Translations under genes and position numbers: made by a program
DNA from: Chromobotia macracanthus
Lineage: Eukaryota > Chordata > Actinopteri > Cypriniformes > Botiidae
Assembly: GCA_036877525.1 (NCBI GenBank)
Contig: JAZGTH010000088.1
Span: 3,179,501-3,243,500, forward strand
DNA: 64,000 nt
Direction of reading: 5' to 3'
In this document: one piece after another, positions 1 through 13,139 of the stretch
Numbering within the stretch: position 1 is the first letter of the stretch
How the letters are laid out: every line of letters starts with the position of its first letter
Notes under the pieces: generated by a model
Told to the model about the DNA's origin: nothing
Databases searched by the model: none
Seen by the model: the letters and a program-made list of their open reading frames with translations, nothing else

Positions 1-540
1 CATGCATGTCTCTGTTTTATGTAATGTGTATATATACACATAAGCACAAGCAGGAGGCACTATAGGCCCTTTGAGTAAGAGCTACATAGAAAAATAAAGT
101 CAGAGACAGAAACTAAATGAAAGAAAACGACAGTCGTGTATGTCGCAGGTCAGTTTCTGCAGGTGTGAACGATCTTGCGCTGGATCTTCACTCCTGTTCA
201 TTTATTCTGGATCAATTTTATTGAGCTTCATCAAGTGCACACCAGCCTGCCTGGAACGATGGCTTGGCAGTGGCTGCAGGATGGCAGATGCAGGATTCTG
301 ATTGGCAGCTGGGTCCTTCCACGGACGTCCACGGTGACAGAACATTGGCTCCGGTTTGGGAGAGCAGCTTCCAAAACCATGCTCCTGAAGCAGAGATAAC
401 TGCGTCTGCACGGACCTTAGCTGGATTTCACAGCCACTAGTGATGAAAACAGACATAAAGATGCAGACCAGAGTACACACACACACCTCTAAACCTGAGC
501 CCAGAATTAAAGCATTAAACACTTAAGTACTGTTTTTTGG

Positions 541-760
541 AAGTGTGTTTGTGTGTGTGTTCAAACAAATCTGTAATGTGCAAACACACACACACACAAA
601 ATGTAGTAAATAAAGTTTATTTTATTTGTAAAAATGCAGAAAGTTTTCTGTTAGGGTTAGTGTGTGGGTTAGGGTTAGGTTATACTGTGTATATAAGATA
701 TTTAGATAAGTGAATGTGATTATGTGTGTGTAGATATGTATATCTGTGTATGTGTGTCCT
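541..760 (+). repeat. dispersed GTGGGGAC/GGTTAGG family, degraded copy with TG/CA tracts
   Basis: Core at 629-686 has gtaaaaatgcagaaagttttc followed by GGTTAGGGTTAGG, flanked by TG and CA microsatellites. The same core recurs near 14390, 33640 and 55450 in this window. I recognise it as a common fish dispersed repeat but cannot name it. Confidence 0.6.
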
Positions 761-1490
761 GTCTGAATTATCTAGAAGTACAATAATAAATACAGTGATT
801 AATATCAGATACAAATGATTACAGTTTATGGCGATAGTACCAGCGCTAAAGCACATTTTTTAAGCCACTGTACCATCATGTTTGTTCAGTGAAACCTTGT
901 TTAATTTAAATAAATTTGAATTAATCAGGATATAAGTGCACTCAGACGAGGGCCTACACATTATAGTCGCCCACACGTGATTATAAAAACGCTCTTAAAT
1001 TGACCTCATAGTTTGAATTTCTAATTGTTCTCGTTGAGATTTGGGCAGTTGTGAATGTTGAAGTGCTTATCAGACTGCTGATGGATGTTTGTACACACAG
1101 AGGACATAATATGACCTTCTCTGTAGACTCAACACTATTGATAACTTCAAGTGTCCACAGTGTGTGTGTGTCCCATGAGGGTAAATATGGGCCAGACAGC
1201 TGTCTTCAGTCCATCAGTGCTACATGACCTTGTGTTCAGGACACAAGAGATGGACCATCTGGAGTCCAGCACATCCATAAACAACAGTCCAGCAAAGACA
1301 CTAGAGCCGTTTCAACATAATACAGTATCAGATTATGATAACGAATGCTCGCAGCGAACAAAATATAAAAACTGTCAATTACAACCATTCAGATCGACTC
1401 CCAATGCATTCAAGATTTGGGTTTTGAAATCATTGTTTTTAAAGGGTTATATGTTGCTTGATTTACTAAATTGTTTCACCTTACACTCTG

Positions 1491-1770
1491 AAAGCTGCAA
1501 TCCGTAACTTTTTTTATGGTTTAAAATGAGCGAAAATTCATTGAGGAAATACACTGTTCATAGATTGTCACGGCATTGTTCAAAGACGATCTCCTTCATT
1601 TGCAACGGTAAGCTTATAATGGTTTATAATCTGAGCTGTCATGTCCGATTTCCCAGGAAACGTCATTTTGACTATTATGTCACGTCTGAAGAAGATGATC
1701 CAGCTACTAAATCGTGTGTTTGGGTGCTGGAATGGTGTTTGTGTTCTTACAGCAGCAGAATTTAAAGGTG
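1491..1770 (+). repeat. MITE-like repeat with AAAGCTGCAATC terminus
   Basis: The left end (aaagctgcaatccgtaac) matches the end of the element copies at 25252 and 17213, while the interior differs. It probably belongs to a related family; the right edge is uncertain. Confidence 0.35.
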
Positions 1771-1827
1771 GCAAACAAAAGTAGCGAATTGCAGGTTAAA
1801 AAATAAAGGTTAAAAGATCGTCAGGCT

Positions 1828-1900
1828 GTATGGTTCTGTAAAGAACATTTAACATCCACAGAACCTTACTGCTGCACAAAACGTTCTTTTGTTTCCAAAT
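1828..1900 (+). repeat. GGTTCT-AAAGAAC dispersed repeat fragment
   Basis: tggttctgtaaagaac, then aacatccacagaacc and a cacaaaacgttctt stretch, is the recurrent pattern of a common cyprinid MITE. One degraded copy; name unknown. Confidence 0.45.
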
Positions 1901-2570
1901 GTTGCTATGAAAACATGCCTGGCGTGTGTTAAACAGCTTAACTTCACTTTTCTTTCGGGCTGTAACTGCTAAATTGTTGATATCGTTGCCTTTAAAATAA
2001 AGAACATGAACAATAAGAGGGAGGGTAAGAGAAAACAATCAGGTTTGTTTTTGAAATCCTCTTCAAGCACAGTTATCTGTCTTCTCTGATGGTTGTGCTG
2101 TGAAAGCTTCAACAGTCAAGCAGTATTTGTGCTTTATTAAAGTGCCCACATTTTAACAAGCTGTTTACACAGAATAATCTTGTTTTTAAGAGTTCTGAAT
2201 GTAAATAATTGTTGTTTTTGGCACTTCTGGTTAGTATAATTGCAAGTATGTTTACAGCTGCCGGTCAGTATAGATGAATTGTCCACATATACTGTCTGTT
2301 CCACATGAGCGTGTGATTGGACGGATGCTGTTTGTTTTTAGTTTGTTTTTGTTTATGTAGAGTTTCTTGCACTTTAGATTTGCAGAACGTTTCCTATCAT
2401 TTAAAGCAATGCGATAACAACGTTTCCATGTATACGTGATATTTTGTTCTGATGAACCGTGACAACCAGACATTTTGTCAATTGCTTGGTTTGCGTTTCT
2501 ATGACATCACACTTTTTTCCAGAATCCCACCAAAACTACATTACGCATTAAATTAGCTTTTTGCTGATTA

Positions 2571-2655
2571 GTTCCACTAACATTCCTGCAAGAACGTTTT
2601 TGACAATTATGAGAGAACTTTGAGAATGTTCTGATAACATTTCCTTTTAGTTGGG
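2571..2655 (+). mobile_element. Angel-like MITE, 3' fragment
   Basis: Matches the right third of the fuller copies (gttccactaacattcctgcaa, then an ACTTTGAGA stretch) and ends in a decayed tagttggg terminus. Confidence 0.65.
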
Positions 2656-4375
2656 TGTGTGCTTACCTATCTGTGTTTGTGTAGGAAAGTATGAAAGTGC
2701 AAAACAAGTACAAGCATAAAAATAATACAGGACAGTAAATCACTATGCATGTGTCATTCTCACCTCGTCTATATGAGTATTCGTATGCTGCATATCTCAT
2801 GACACATTAAAGCAGAGCTTCAACCACCTGCCTCGAGCACACATACAGATAACATTAGCCACCAACAGAGGTGTCCTTTATGCAATCACTAACCCAAGCA
2901 AATGAAACTCTTCCGGTGCTGGAAAACAGTCACGTACCTTCTAAATCTCTCTGGGTCTCGGAGGGCTGCTGGTTGTCATGTCCAGCCCAACCTCTGACAG
3001 CGAACAACAGCTGGAGAGATTGCATTTTAAAACCCACAACGCCATCATGCTTTTCACTGCATATCTCACGAGATCTCGACGCTTTCTCTTGTGTAATTAA
3101 CTATGTCAAAGCCCGGCTCTCCTGGCTGCTTATCTAGCAGCGCCTTGGGGGCAGAGACAAGCCGAACGAAAGGCCTACAGGATGAAACTGATTTGTAAAG
3201 GAAGTAGAATCAGCTTGAGGGACGCCAGGCGTGACCTCTTAACACCCTGCCAATGCAAATGGAGGCCACCAGCATTCAGCGTAACTGGGCTGACAGAGCG
3301 TGTAAGTGATGACTGCTCAGGGAGGCTGGGCGTATCGCGGGATCAAGGGCTTTTTTTGGGTTGTTTTGTGGAGGTCTATGAATGAATTAAGCAGCTGTGA
3401 AAGACACTATGAGAAACCCAGAAACAAGTGTATGATTTCAGCATGTGTTGACTGTAAATTATTTGTAGAGTTGAAATGGTTCAACAAAACACATTGTCAT
3501 TATGTTCAGTCTGTATCTGTGTGGTGTAAAAAAAACTGCTACAATAATGAAAGTACAGTTGTATTCAATATTTACAGAATTATTGCAAAACTTTTTAACA
3601 TAAACATAACCTAACTATACCTAACCACTCTAAACTAACATAATATAGCATAGCATATTATTATATTACATTAAGTTAGGAACTTAATATTGTAAAGTTA
3701 TATATTATGCAATGTTTGATGAAACTTTATAATTAAACATTACAACCAGTTTACCTTACTAATGGAGAGAAAACACTATACGGTTATACTATACAGTTTT
3801 TTTTTTAATGTGTCAAAATACAAAACAATTGTGCAGACTAATGCTTTAACTGCATATGAGCGCAGACTAATAGAAAGAAATCAGATAAATGTCACAGTCA
3901 ATAACCTTTCCCTGCTACTATAAATGTTGCATTAAATATTTATGATTTGTGAAAACTAGCTTCACTAAATCTAAATGGCAAATGAGGATGTAAACATCAT
4001 AAAAACGTTCTGGTAAACAAATAAAAAAGATAAGCGTGTGTTCTGAGGTGCAGTTGTCTTTAAAGCACCTTCACTAACTGGAGGAACACAGTCATATTTG
4101 GAAAACCGCACTGGAATGTTGAACTTTTTCTAAACTCAATTGCGCTATGTTACCGTATTTATTTAGACTGAAATTGCCTTTGATGAAACTGCAGCAACCC
4201 GCTTTATGTCAATTTTATGTGACTGCATAAATGTTCATGAACAAACAAGTAACTGATGCATCTTGTCACTGTCTTATAGATGCTGATCGCTCTGGCTGGA
4301 CTGTGTGAAAAGTAATCCTTATTTGATGAAATACCGCAATAAGGCCAGAGAAAACGCATCAAGTTTCCAGCGTTC

Positions 4376-4696
4376 CTAGCTAACAAGGAACGTTCTCCGA
4401 ATGTTGGCTAACATCCTCTAAAAGTCCTCTTAAAGTTATCAAAAGCATTTTTGCGGTAACATTAGTAGAAAGTTTTAATACATATCAAAAACGTTATTTT
4501 TAAGTTTTTAGTGGAATGGTTTAATGTTACAGAAATAAAAAAGTATTTGAGTGATGTTCTCAGTTAAATAACCACACAGTAACATTAATACAACATCTAA
4601 AAAATTGGTTGTTTTAAATGTTCAAAATATCATTTTTAACATTTTCGTTACGTAATGAAAACGTGAATGAAATGTTCTTACAACGTAAATTGTTAG
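4376..4696 (-). mobile_element. Angel-like palindromic MITE, near full length
   Basis: Starts agctaacaaggaacgttctc and ends acgtaaattgttag; the interior carries cagtaacattaatacaacat, which sets the orientation. The long imperfect inverted repeat would fold the whole element into a hairpin. Family resemblance to zebrafish Angel elements is from memory. Confidence 0.75.
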
Positions 4697-6371
4697 AAAA
4701 ATTGTTAGACAGCTGTCTGGTAAAACAACACATCTCTAGAGTTTGAAACATCTTCCGGCTCTTCGTAAGACACCTTGCAGCACAAACACTTTACCCTCCA
4801 TCCGTTTGTTCAGCAGTCCACGAGGGAGCTGCATCCAACTGTGCTGCGCGTTATAATTGGCCGGCAGCCCTGCAGTAAAACCTCCCTGTGCATTTTGCTC
4901 TGGGATCTTCATGTGTGCCCACTGCAAAGTTCTCGTCCTCTTCTGAGAGCTCTTTGGCTTAGCTAATGGAGTTATTGATCATTTTGACACAGTCGACATT
5001 TCTATATAGCACGTGGAAGCGCGTCTCAAACTGTAGCGAGTCGCGAGAGAAATGCATTTAGATTACTTCATTGCAGCTCTGAGCGCTGCTGATAACATTC
5101 TCAAACCGCCCATCAGCTCTGGCATTTAAAGGACACTTTTTTAAAATATTTGTCACAAAACTCTTTATGAATTTCTCTTTCTCCTTTCGCCCAGCGCCGA
5201 CGCCAGATTGCCGGTCAGCTCCGGCTTCAGGTGTAGAAAAATTCCATTGGCTCATCTGATGAGGTGCATGGTAGAAAATTCAAGCTTTCAGAGAAGTAAT
5301 GAAGCAATATGTATGGCATCTCTATATCGGCTTAGAGGTTATGGAGAACCATCCCATAAAAAGAAGCCTTAGCCGCTGGCAAACACACAGTGCTGAGATC
5401 TGTACTGTTGACTTACAGTGATGTTAATTTAATTAGCTAATGCGTAAACACACTTGAGGTTGTAGCATATTGAAGTATTGTAACACAATTATACACAGCT
5501 CGCGAACAGACTGGCAACCCAATTATATTAGATAAATGATTTGTGTTTTTTCTTGCGTGTGATTTTTTTTTTATGGTTGATTGATTGAATGGATGATTTA
5601 AAGTAAATTAATTTAATTTAAAAAGTCTAATTCGTAGTGTAAATATGTTTTTTACAAACCTCATCCAATTTATATTTGTTTACAATTTGAATTAGATTTT
5701 TAGAAATGTAGCTCAGTCTACTGATGATGTAACATCATACAAAGTAAACCGTAGTGTCCAACAAAGTGAAAAAAGTTAACCAAAATCACACACTTATTAG
5801 TAGTCATGCTGTCTGTAGCTGTCTGACTTTCTGTAGTAAGCGTGTAAGCTTTATGTGACTCAGAACAATGGCTTGATAAGGTACATAAGCAGGAAACAAA
5901 TTCCCTGCTTTTCTCCAGCTTTCACTATACTGTCAGTCAGTTGTGGATCAAGGTGGCTTGCCAGCAAGCTAATGCATAAATCATTACTATAGCAACCAGT
6001 GTAGATGTGCCAGGATTTCACTTCCTGAACTTCACTTCCTGAACTCACAGATCCGATTTAATCACTTGCAACAGGGTGGACCGTCCACCCTAAAGACCAG
6101 ATTCAAAATAAAAGGAATTGTCTTTAGTGTGAGGATAAGCTGTACTGTCGTGCCAAGCTTCTGGTCCATATTTTTTAAAAACCAATATGAAGCATTAAAA
6201 CCAACATGAATCTGAATTAACTCTAAATTCACATTTATGATCTAAAAGTCACCACGAAATTAAAAAATACTGTTTTTTTTAAATATCGCAGTGTTAATTA
6301 TAAACTATTTATCCACGCATGTCTTTATTTTATTAACCCTCATTTTCTTTAATCAAAATCTTCGTACTTCT

Positions 6372-6500
6372 CCTTTGGAACCTCAGACCTTCTCTGATGA
6401 CGTCAGTCTGATGGTTTGGGTCAATTCCCAGAGGAAAAAATAAGCTGCACCGTCAGAACACTGAAGTCGGTTGCAATTTCCAGATCTCGTGGACATTAAT
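6372..6500 (+). repeat. dispersed repeat with CTGATGACRTCAGTCTGA motif, copy 1
   Basis: The segment cagaccttctctgatgacgt and the following tcagtctgatggtttgggt is shared with 56838-56875, as is a later ggttgcaat block (near 6470 and 57025). The family is unnamed. Confidence 0.55.
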
Positions 6501-7898
6501 GTTACACGTGCTTAAAACTATTAATCGTGATATTGATACTATTTACTTTCCTAATCTTTTATAGTCTAAGTCTTTTGTTTTGACTGATATCATCAAGCTG
6601 TTGTGTTTTTTGCTTTATTCCCTTCCCCGACATACTTATTTCAGTTCAAAATTTGTCAGAATACAGAAGTGAAACAGGTTTAACATTAGCTGTGAGTGGT
6701 TCAGCCTCACACAACATGTAGAACAAATCGATGCACCTGTGGCCGGCATCATAATTAAAGGTATGACGTGGCTGCGTTTCATTTACAGAGGCAGGGCTAA
6801 TAACCCTGTCAAACTGTACGATAAATCATCCGTCAGCCGTGTCGAGCATTCTCTCAAAGCTCCTCAGCGCAATCAACCTCTGTCAAATAAACCCTGTTTG
6901 TTTCGTGCCTTGAGGAAACAAGGAGAGATTAGAGTCTTTGATTGACATTTGTTAGGTCAAAAGGCACTCTTGTGTTGCTAGATTACAGAAACAATGATTT
7001 ACCAGTTGTCCGGTCTGACCTTACTCCGGTCAAAGCCCAGGTTAAAAAAAATATATATTTAAAGTCATTATAAAGGAGAGGTTCTTTAAAGAAACAAAAT
7101 TCTTAAATATTTCAGTCTTTTGGCCAAAGGATTACCAAACGGGCTACGTCAACGAAAGCAGAGGTTAATCATGGTAATCGCAGCAGGATGTTGTGGAAAC
7201 ACAAAACAGCCCCTGGCAGATGAGTTTGGCAGCAGACGACCACCGATTGGCTGCTTTGGCCTCTGCGAGTGACAGTCAATTGTGACTTTTCATCGTTCTC
7301 GGCTTGTTTTTACACCCTCAAAGAGCATTTGTGCAGCAGCCCGCCATCAGTGGGGCTAATTGTAACTTGCTAGCAAACAAAAGCCGACAGAATGTTCTAC
7401 ACGGCCAACAAGACTTTTATTTAAAGTTTGTAGACAAGGCAGTAGCAATGGAGGGCCTGTAAGTGTTATATTAAATAAGTCACTGTGTTATTTCAAATTA
7501 AATTAATTGGAGATATTGGGAGAGTGTATCCTCAGGATATTGTTAATATATTTTTAAAGTGCCTCTGTTTCGGAAAGCAGAAAGGAAGTTGCTTTTAAAA
7601 TCTTGTTATTGTTTGTGAGGATGTTTGGGTCATGTTTAAAATGAAGACAAATGGCTTTTTCTGATGGATCCAGGCAGCGTCTCTGGAGGATGTTCCAGTG
7701 TTGCGTTAATAATGCATTAACATATTGTTGTGCTCAAGAAAATAGGACTTCTCAATCAACAGCCGTTTTAAGATGAAGATTGCTTTTTTAGAATGCATTG
7801 AGACTTTTTGACAGCCATTTGATGTATATTTACAGTTGATTTTTTTATATATAATTAAAATTATTTATCATTATTTTGCTCTCATTAGGAATAACAAA

Positions 7899-8020
7899 CT
7901 GTACTATGGTATACCCTGTTTTTGGACATGTCAATACCATATAACACACAACGGTCTCAAACAAATTACACTTTGAGATCATCTCTATACCATGGTAAAG
8001 CCGCAGTACTTTTCTGTAAG
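7899..8020 (+). repeat. CCATGGTA-rich dispersed repeat, copy 1
   Basis: Contains actatggtatacc, caataccata and ataccatggtaaa, shared with the copy at 42416-42630. Probably a short palindromic repeat family. Confidence 0.4.
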
Positions 8021-9241
8021 AAATGCTGAATCTTTCCAGATCTTACACACTCAGTGCTCAGAATGAGACAACAGCGTGTACAAGGATCCTGAGTTATACA
8101 CCACAGTATAGAACCAACAGAGAACAGGATGAAGTTAAATGCTTTTGTCTTGTCTTAGACTCTCAGTCTGACTGACCTTCACTCTCCTCTCCGCATCTTC
8201 TGTCTTCTTTTAGCTCAAGTTAATGACGCTATTCAACATCGGTGGAGAAATTAATGTAAACTCTGCAGCTGTACAGTTACTGGCAAATTGTATTAAATGA
8301 ATGACATTTATACTTACTGTGTGCATGAATTCATCTCTTAGACTGTCTCAGTGCTTAAAATGAATGACTAGATCAAACTTTTACTCTGTTTAAACACATC
8401 TGAATATTCCTTAACGTTGATTGATATGGTATATGTGAACCACTTTATATGTTTCTGAGAGAAACAGGATGTGAAAGAGAAAAAAAAATTGGTTGGTTTA
8501 TTGGTCGGAGTGGAAATTTAAAAGAAAAAAAAATTAAGAGAAAATGTGTTACATTGGTTAAATTTAAAAGCATAATTCATTTGATAATATAGGAATCCTA
8601 TTTTTTTGGATTTAGGAGTATAACTATCTGACGAGTATGTTTCTTTATTGTATATTTGATCTATATTGCACTAAACAGACTTCAGTGTTGTTTTATTGGA
8701 GCAGGTTAATGTATGTAGAGTTAAATCACTGAGCTTTGATCTCGTCCGTTTGATGACATAGCCGATATTTCACTGACTTAAAGGGCACAGTGTCGGTAGC
8801 AAAGGTTGTTTAAAGGTTATTCAAAGGTTATTCCTGGAAGATAACAGAGTCTCTTAAAGAAACCACAATTCACATCATCTTCACATAAACCCTTAATCTT
8901 TTAAAGGGAAATGTTACTCCAGGGATTCAGTTTTACACTCTTGGAATCATTTTTGTTCCCTTTATCAAGTTCTCAAAAGACGTACAAAGTCATTTTAAAG
9001 ACAAACGGAATGAAACAGTTTCACTTGCATGAACTTTACAAATGGGGAAGTGTTGGTTACTAATAAACATTCGAATCGGTCTCATTCCTGGTATCTATGT
9101 AGATAATTGTGGATGATGACTGTGTTTATGTAAACTCAATCAGCATGCTTAGCATTGCTGTTTTGTTACATAGAGTAATTCAAGATGTATGTTTATGAAA
9201 CACTTGAGAGGTCTGCAAAAAAGATTCATACAAGCAGCTGT

Positions 9242-9582
9242 CCAGCTAACAAGTTTAGGTTATTAAGAATGTTTTCCTAACATTTCCATTAAGTAACAAA
9301 AACATTAAAAATGTTATCTTGAATGTTCTAGGAACATTTGAAATGTCCAGTTGTTTTAATATTGTATTAATGTTATTTCTTGGTTAGAAAGAACCCAAAC
9401 ATTTAATTCTGTGACATTTTTAAAGCATTCCATGTGATGTTAATTTTGTTTTTGTATATGTACATATATATAATGTTTAAAAATGTTCCACTAACGTTAC
9501 TGTAACAACTTTTTTGATAACTTTAAGAGAACTTTGAGAGAACATTAGCCAACATTTTGATAATGTTTCCTGTTAGCTGGGC
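9242..9582 (+). mobile_element. Angel-like palindromic MITE, full length (341 bp)
   Basis: Left end ccagctaacaagtttaggtt, right end ttcctgttagctgggc: both termini are present. The interior reads through aagtaacaaaaacattaaaa on the left and gaactttgagagaacattag on the right. One of the most complete copies. Confidence 0.8.
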
Positions 9583-11655
9583 ATTCTTTACTAGGCACCT
9601 GGGAAACATGGCACCTGCTCCAAGCTGGTAGACCCGGTCGCATGTACCACAGTAGCCACCAATTTAAACTATATTTTCCACCTCATGGTCCACTGCTATA
9701 ATTAGCATCTGCTTACCAACATCTGCCCGCCAGCAAATCAGATCTAATCAGGACTGCATCATCTCATTAATATTCATGAGTTAAGGTTTAAAATTATTCC
9801 CCTGCATCCCCTTTATATTATTGCTACATCCTAGATAGAAGCAAACCAATCAATTTTGAAGGTAGATCAGGCAAAGAAATGAGACTGAAAAGTAGATGCA
9901 TCTAATCTAATCTACTAATCAGTTGTTTTCTTGAGTCACCTGATAGAAGTTTGAAAAGTTGGGAGCGTCACACAGAAAGATAGTAAAGTTACAAACACTG
10001 CAGGTAGCAGACGAACATCAGAGAGTCATTTCACACCGTGAGAAAACATTAAGGTTTCCTGAAGTACCAGTGTGCTTCACTGTTAGAAGAGAACGTGGTT
10101 CCACAGATAAGAGACAGAACATTTTTACCTCTGCGTGATAAAGGCCTCCGGTGCTCCGGGCTTTTTTGGTTACGGTCGGAAAGAAAATTACAGAAGGGTA
10201 ACGTATATACGCGCCACAGGCCTCACTGAGAATAATTTATGCATTTGAAGCAAGGGAGTGTTTTTGTATTAATATTTTTTTCTGCATTTCTGCCTCAGGG
10301 GAGACATTCAAAACACCGTCTTTTTAAAGTGAAGGACATATAAGATGCAAATAGATTGGGCTTGTTGTGGGAAAAAAAATAAAATGTTTTTATAAATGTT
10401 GGGATGAATGAAATGTTTGAAATCATTTTTAAAGAAACAGTTTTTCTGTCAGCCGTAAAATATCCAAAATAAAATATTGAATCATATGAAATCAGTGCTT
10501 TCTGTTTATTGCTTGTTTGGAGTAGAAGGCTAGTGTATTGCTCATCACATACTATACACTACATACTGTATGCTGCCTACTAATGTATGAGTATAGCATA
10601 TTATCTTTAGTTTTCATTCTGGAAATTAGTTATTTTTCTATTTAAAGTAATAACGTGCAAAAAAAACATTGTAAAATATTTTCTGGTTCATTATTTGGTT
10701 GGGTATATACTTGTGTGCATTGCATTGTGGGATAGAGCGTTTCAAACAGTGTGCTGTGGTTGAATCCTGCACATATTTACAAATGCAATTAGTCTCTAAA
10801 TATTCCAATATTCCAGAAAAGCATGTACTGTGTATACATACATCTATGCAGTATACATAGTATGCAGTGCATACTACAAAAATGGCATGTGTAGTATGAT
10901 AATACGGCAATCGGGACACACTGATTCATTTTCTCAAGGGTTTGTTTCTGTGTTGGTTTCAGTTGACCTCTGTCGGTGTGACTTTCTATCTCTCATCCAT
11001 CATGGCTGTACTGATCCATTAGATCAGCCACTTCATCTGCAAATATTGAGCTACTGCTCTCGTTAATTACCACCAACAATTCAAGCAGCCAGATGAGCTG
11101 ATAAATACAAACCACTCTCAATATCTGAGAGGGCGTCTTGCATTTTAAGCAGGTAATTAAATGTTCTTGCACCCTAAGCGGATATGAGTCGGGTACACTT
11201 AGAGTTTGGGATTGGCCGTCACCTGTCCTTTATGTGCACAAATTACATTTTAGAGTAACTGAAGGGTAGTGTGTCCAGATATAGACCTCTGGGGAATTGT
11301 GTCATATTGCTGTGATTTCTGCCATTACTGCTTAAATGCTGAAAATAACTATAATTGTATGATTGCCCTACAGGCACCGACAAATTATTCAGTTAGCAAA
11401 GCAATAATACAATTTTACCAATAAAAAGCTTTATGAGCAGAAACAAACATTGAAATTTTATGAGGAAAAACAAAAAAAACACGTTTGATTTTGGTGAAAG
11501 ATATCAATGAAAATACATTTTATGTTAATAAATCAAACTATATTGAACCACAATTAAAGGTTAATGTTAAGAGGTAATTATTATTTAGACTCAACACAAC
11601 CCATGCACTACAAATCTGTGTTTTTATCTTTCTTTTACTGTAAACAAATCCATCC

Positions 11656-12032
11656 TTTAATGCTGCAATCTATCGCTTTTGTCTCTCTACCACCACCTCT
11701 GTTGGAAACATAAAATTGCAGGTTACCAGCTATTTTCTTAACATGGATGAGAAATTTCAATTCTAAACGACTGCCATAAGAACAAGTTACAAACGCTGCA
11801 TCATCTACAGCACCAGGACATGTGATATAGTGGCCGGATCTTATTTCTGTTTACAGACGGACATTTTCCAGGAAATTGGACCTAACCACTCAAATTATAA
11901 ATCATTATTGTAAAGTTACCACTGTGAATCAGGGTAATGTAAGGAGATAGTGTTAAACACTGGCCTGTCATGTACTTGCTCAATAACTGATTTTTGTTCA
12001 TTTTAACCAAAAAAAGTTACAGACTGCAGCAA
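11656..12032 (+). mobile_element. MITE with GCTGCAATC / GACTGCAGC ends, full-length copy
   Basis: Begins ttaatgctgcaatctatc and ends aagttacagactgcagc; the ends are inverted relative to each other. Interior ctcaaattataaatcattat and catgtacttgctcaataact blocks are shared with 25252-25568. It lies about 310 bp upstream of the gpc5 exon. Confidence 0.65.
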
Positions 12033-12342
12033 TTTTTCAGCAATTGTATTAACATGTTTATTTTTCCCCATTATTTATTATTAAGAAGTTTATTTTGTAT
12101 GTTTACTGTTGGAAACAAATATGAACTGCTTAGAAAAATCTGTTTTCATTCCTTTCATCACTGAGTGTGCACATTTATAAATACTGAGGGATTTGATTCC
12201 ATTTGTTTTGCTCATAACTGTTTGCACATTTTTTGTTTGTACTTTGTCAGCACGTGCACCAAAACAAATTTCTGCTTCTAAATTTCTGGCAAATGACTTT
12301 CAAAAGCTATAAAGTTTCCTGCATGTGTCACAGCTGTTGCAG

Positions 12343-12484
12343 GGCAGATCTATTCCAAAGCTGGGCACCCTGGACCAGATCGAGACAGGAAGTGGAGACG
12401 GGTACAGTGGAGACTGTGATGATGAGGATGGATGCTGGGGGTCGGGAAACGGAGCCACGGAGAGGAGAAGAACAATCACAAAAT
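12343..12484 (+). CDS. gpc5: glypican-5 penultimate coding exon (heparan-sulfate attachment region)
   Basis: Glypicans are GPI-anchored cell-surface heparan-sulfate proteoglycans that modulate Wnt, Hedgehog, FGF and BMP signalling. This exon follows a ttgcag acceptor (AG at 12341-12342) and ends at AAAT|GTAAGT, a consensus donor. Read in phase 0 it gives 47 codons plus one base (phase-1 end). Residues 16-35 read GSGDGYSGDCDDEDGCWGSG: three Ser-Gly dipeptides (S17, S22, S34) in an acidic setting with a Cys pair (C25, C31), which is the usual glycosaminoglycan attachment context. From memory, human GPC5 has a closely similar SGDCDDEDGC block, preceded by a GRS-P-K stretch and followed by a basic KRTLKIT-like stretch; here the exon starts GRSIPK and ends ERRRTITK. 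Upstream exons (signal peptide, Cys-rich core) are not in the window. The frame differs from the longer overlapping open frame at 12233-12562, which is a shadow. The family is secure; gpc5 rather than another paralogue rests on recalled similarity. Confidence 0.88.
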
Positions 12485-13027
12485 GTAAGTGAACATCTCA
12501 AGAATGATTGTTTTCTCATACACCATCATCTTCAGAGTCTTATTCCTCTGAATGCTTTATAATTGTACGTTATCAGATGGGACTTTGAGAGGTACACGAC
12601 ATTAGATCATTTTTCATTGACGCTTTGATATCAGAGTGTAATTAAGAGCCAAATTAATGCCAACCGTAGAGAAGCATTTTTCCAGACATGTCTTCCTCCT
12701 TCAGATGAATTATGCAATCAAAAATAATGACGTTATAAAAAAAGGTGGAACAAATCAAAGTGGCCATCTGGTAATTACTTCATCTTCCATGTGGGATTGA
12801 ATCTGTGACCTGTGCCCTGCTAAATCAACCTCAGGGCTTTGTATGTTCGTCTGATTAATCACCCTCCGCTTTAGTCTGAAAAGAGGGTTTCTGGGTCGTA
12901 CAAACACCCCGTCACATCACAGTGCTGTTTCCTTTTCCTCTTCTACAATCCCCCATAATTCACAGGATGGTATGTCTCATTTATCACCATCATTCCTGCT
13001 CATCACTGCTCATCCCTCTGTATTATT

Positions 13028-13100
13028 CCAGCTAACTTTAGCTAGCGTTCTCTAAAAGTTCTCTCAAAGTTATCAGATAACATTGTTGCAGATCAAATAA
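13028..13100 (-). mobile_element. Angel-like MITE, end fragment
   Basis: ccagctaactttagctag followed by gttctctaaaagttctctc and an aaagttatcagataacattg block matches the end of the full copies; the rest is missing. Confidence 0.65.
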
Positions 13101-13139
13101 TGGGATATTTGGAACATTTTTATCCAATACCAATGTATG

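Larger units (their letters stand above)
1..12342 (+). other. gpc5: gpc5 intron upstream of the penultimate exon
   Basis: No exon was found here: no segment resembling the preceding glypican exon (the helical stretch before GRSIPK) with splice sites was seen on the + strand. Repeats are listed separately (541-760, 1491-1770, 1828-1900, 2571-2655, 4376-4696, 6372-6500, 7899-8020, 9242-9582, 11656-12032). The blocks 160-520, 2820-3390, 4740-5260, 6720-6960, 7130-7400 and 9660-9800 are richer in G+C and free of recognised repeats. Other stretches (2656-2819, 3391-4375, 5261-6371, 8021-9241, 9801-11655) are AT-rich with nothing recognisable. Confidence 0.7.

Noticed and set aside
651..683. Telomere-like GGTTAGGGTTAGG
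   Set aside because: Only a few units, and the same core occurs in several copies of a dispersed repeat, so it is not an interstitial telomere.
1726..1745. Sequence resembling the glypican CWNG motif (tgctggaatggt)
   Set aside because: It lies in a repeat, and the surrounding frame is not glypican-like.
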